This document shows, in pieces, positions 61,269-64,000 of a DNA stretch of 64,000 bases. The stretch lies in assembly GCF_039555335.1 (NCBI RefSeq), contig NC_092628.1, positions 62,168,235 to 62,232,234 on the forward strand, written 5' to 3'. Under the pieces are notes generated by a model. The model made no database searches, had not been told where the DNA came from, and saw only the letters and a list, made by a program, of their open reading frames with translations. The position numbers and the translations under genes are program-made. This DNA comes from Amphiura filiformis. Its lineage: Eukaryota > Echinodermata > Ophiuroidea > Amphilepidida > Amphiuridae. Each line of letters begins with the position of its first letter. Position 1 is the first letter of the stretch.

Positions 61269-61778
61269 GTAACCAATATTTCTTTGATTGTCACTGTCTT
61301 CCTTGTCTATGATTAGATTTGCATGCACGAATGGATATTTTCATATAACTGTCGACATGAAGAGGTTCAAATAATTATGCCTTCGTTGCATTCCCAAGTC
61401 GTAAATGACTACCATAATTCGTATTTCAGGCCCGGGTTTTGGATATAGCCATTCTTCATAGGAAAACGGCCAACACGAGCTGCATGAAATCACTTCTTCA
61501 GAAATGAACCAAATGCAACGTAAAATATATAGGCATATTTTAAGAATTGTATATAACCTAACAAAATTTATCATGCTAAAATATTAATCTGTAGATACCA
61601 TGTGCGCCATTAATGTTGCGAAAATTAGGGCAAATATTTCTAGGCAAAAACTCGTAACAAACATCAAACCCTCAAATTTCTGGCAAAAATTTTGCCAAAA
61701 ATAGCAAGTTACCCACATGAAACATTTTGTCACCATAATATATTTTACAATTCTAGCTTACAAAACAAGTAACGTTTC

Positions 61779-61926
61779 ACGTCTTTCATGCAAGACTTGA
61801 TTTCGAACATTAATGTACATATACTGCATTTGAACACTAACATGATTATTATATTGTTATCACGTCTTTCATGCAAGACTTGATTTCGAACATTGTATAC
61901 TGCATTGGAACACTAACATGATTATT
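61779..61926. repeat. Two-copy tandem repeat in copy C intron 1
   Basis: CACGTCTTTCATGCAAGACT followed by TGATTTCGAACATT and GAACACTAACATGATTATT, twice, about 82 nt apart. Confidence 0.7.
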
Positions 61927-61929
61927 GAA

Positions 61930-63129
61930 CCATATTTAACAGATATGCAGGTATTGTGTTCCGGCACGACCTACCGTGAACCTTTTAGGCCTAAATATAA
62001 ACCCACACCCCTTTGCACATTTCCCAATTTTAAATGGTCTAGGTATATGATGCGAGTGTATCGTAGCAGGAACGTGTGCCAAAAATTGTTTGTTCCAACT
62101 TCACTCCCCCCCCCTCGGCCTGCCAAAAATTCTTTGCCCCCCCCATTTTATCTTCCCCAAGGGCTCATAATTATTACACAGCCCCTTTTCGTCACATCTA
62201 GACTTTCAGCCTGATCGCGTATGAATTATTCAACACATGTATTGCTATTCCAACATTTTCATACAAAGTCCTGGTGAGATCTTTGGTATCGGTTTTCTCT
62301 GTTCTCATATGTTTATGCCAGAAGTTCGAATTTTTGGCTTCTTTTTTGTTCAGAAACCAAAATCAGTGGATTAAAAAGAGGGCATAACTTGTCTGCAATC
62401 ATAACATCTAAAGTTAAATTTATACTACATAGCTGAGCGGCAGAGATTGCCGGCTTTTACCCAATGAGGTAGAGCGATTTGTGTTGTTTTGGTAAAAGCG
62501 CTACTACCTCATTGGTCAAATACCAACCACTTTTCACTCAGTAATAGAGTAATAAATTAAACATTAGTAAAGAGAATACCATAAGTATACGAGTATAATA
62601 TTGTCATGATTGTGCTAAGCAAATTTCGGAGACATATCCGGTTAACCGGTTGTGTTTGAATGAAATTATGGATATTCTCCCCGCGGTAAGCACACCCCAT
62701 ACTTCTTACCTAGGCTCACCTCTCCCCCATCCATATACCTAATCATCCCTCTCTCCGGTTTCTCCTTCCCCCTTGCTTCCCCTACATCGATATCTCCTCT
62801 CCCCTACACACTATGACTAGGGCCTATTCCACTCCACTCCACTATCGAGCTCTCCTCTCGCCCTACTTCCCTTTCCACTTCCAATGCTCTCTTCCATCTG
62901 CTTCTCTTTCTCCCTCCCCTTACCGCCACACACACACACGCACTCTTTCCCTCTCCCCCTTCTCATTTCTTTCGAGTAATAATAAATTCAATAGCTTACT
63001 ATATTGGAAGTCATACAGCTTTCTATCGATCCCCCTGCATACGATATATGGTAAAGCACAAGAATTATTGAATAATGTTGTTTATATCACTTGAGTCATC
63101 CATTTTATAATATCGAGAGCTAATATTTC
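61930..63129. other. Copy C intron 1, no gene seen
   Basis: Contains a pyrimidine-rich tract (62695-62970, CTCTCCCCCTTC-type). The 93-codon open frame over it is compositional. No exon 2 of copy C. Confidence 0.45.
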
Positions 63130-63485
63130 GATGGTCTATGCTTTTTCACAGTCAAAATAGCCCAGGCTTATTGGATTTTCTAAAGCACGCTTTTAAATGC
63201 AGATTGACATGCTCGATTTATCTGCTCGTGAATATTGCACAACGAAATTTGAACATTTCTTTCTTAGAACTTAGGTAAGGTAACTTCAAAGCAAGGCGAC
63301 TATGTTCTTCACACGATTATATAACAAACTGAAATGAAACCGGAAACTCCTTGCTACAAATTTTAAGTTTCTGACAAAGAGTACAAACAAAGACATCGAT
63401 AATGACGCCACTCAAGAGCTTAGGCAGGATAACCACGTGACCAAAACCAAGCCCAATACTAAAACTCAATATTTGAAACGACAGA
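63130..63485 (+). promoter_or_regulatory. Intron-1 conserved block with E-box, copy C
   Basis: Lies 1.9 kb after copy C exon 1. Shares ATATAACAAACTGAAATGAA, ATCGATAAT, and CCACGTGACCAAAAC (CACGTG 63434-63439) with the other two blocks. Confidence 0.45.
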
Positions 63486-64000
63486 ATGTTTCGGCAAGGA
63501 ATTTCCGTACGACTTAAAAATAATGTACCTGTGGATATTGTGAATTACAGTAAAGTACTGTTGTTGTAGTCATTCAATTTGTAGGTTACACTTTTGTTGT
63601 TCTGGGTTTTTTTTTTCATGAAGAGAATGCGTCTCCGAATTTTAGTTCTGCAGTGAGTTAAACATTTCTGGTTCTGTCAATGGCATCAAAAATATCGTGT
63701 CTCGTAAGTCAACAGCAGGGGGACGTGCCCCCAATCAATCATAGGATCACCCACGTTACGCCCTCTCCTGCTTGATTATGATCCTGCTTGATTTCGCACA
63801 CACCAAGATTTTCCCGGGCTGGTTCAATGGGCCAGCTGCAATCCTGAACTTGATTCAAGATGCGTAAAATAATGCTGTCTGAATGGTGGATTATTGAATC
63901 GATCGCGCTGCTGCATGAGGATCTACTTGCCGTGAAAAAGGGGCAGTTCTTCACGTTTTGACCGCGATGTATAGAAGCAAATTTATACTTCTACTCTACT

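Noticed and set aside
62813-63094. 93-codon open frame in the pyrimidine tract
   Set aside because: Ser/Pro/Leu-rich composition follows the CT-rich DNA; no homologous frame near the other copies.
63742-63751. GATCACCCAC as a sterol regulatory element
   Set aside because: One base short of ATCACCCCAC and not found at the equivalent places of other copies; chance match likely.

Overview
The window is eukaryotic, metazoan nuclear DNA: genes split by GT-AG introns, no operons, an AT-rich background, and most of the sequence made of LINE fragments, MITEs and foldback elements. The gene family and the mix of repeats fit an invertebrate deuterostome such as a hemichordate or echinoderm. That placement is inference; nothing here proves the species.

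The only host genes I can support are a head-to-tail, plus-strand array of squalene monooxygenase (squalene epoxidase)-like genes. Copy A (exons 2-9, 1755-12618) lacks its first exon, which should lie left of the window. Copy B is complete (5'UTR exon ending 22636, coding exons 23225-40310, 503 predicted residues). Copy C shows only its leader and coding exon 1 (61137-61268) and runs off the right edge. Exon phases match between A and B, and five of the eight shared exons have identical length. Each protein has an FAD fold (GGGITG, a DG motif, GDALNTRHP). It has a 43-44 residue membrane-anchor exon in place of the ~100-residue regulatory N-terminus of vertebrate SQLE, and a polar C-terminus without the usual hydrophobic helices.

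Layout. 1-1754: repeats and the end of A intron 1, with a CACGTG block shared by the copies. 1755-12618: copy A, its introns full of foldbacks. 12.6-22.5 kb: A-B intergenic DNA with LINE remnants and a displaced block of intron-1-like sequence (14.73-15.1 kb). 22.5-40.3 kb: copy B. Its 6.6-kb intron 1 holds a 2.2-kb mariner-like element, two RAG/Transib-like elements and a LINE split by a 1.1-kb palindrome. 40.3-49.8 kb: B-C intergenic DNA, including a MITE-bounded array with a 1435-bp period. 49.8-64 kb: three duplicated leader exons for copy C, a 2.1-kb foldback, two LINEs, a RAG/Transib-like element, then C exon 1 and part of its intron 1.

The strongest unusual signals are: the divergent tandem SQLE-like family with repeated first exons; a non-autonomous transposon family whose end is the V(D)J heptamer CACAGTG and which makes 5-bp GC-rich target duplications (three complete copies, one with a paralogous empty site); and the palindromic 'GGTTCGCTATC' array inside a LINE reading frame.
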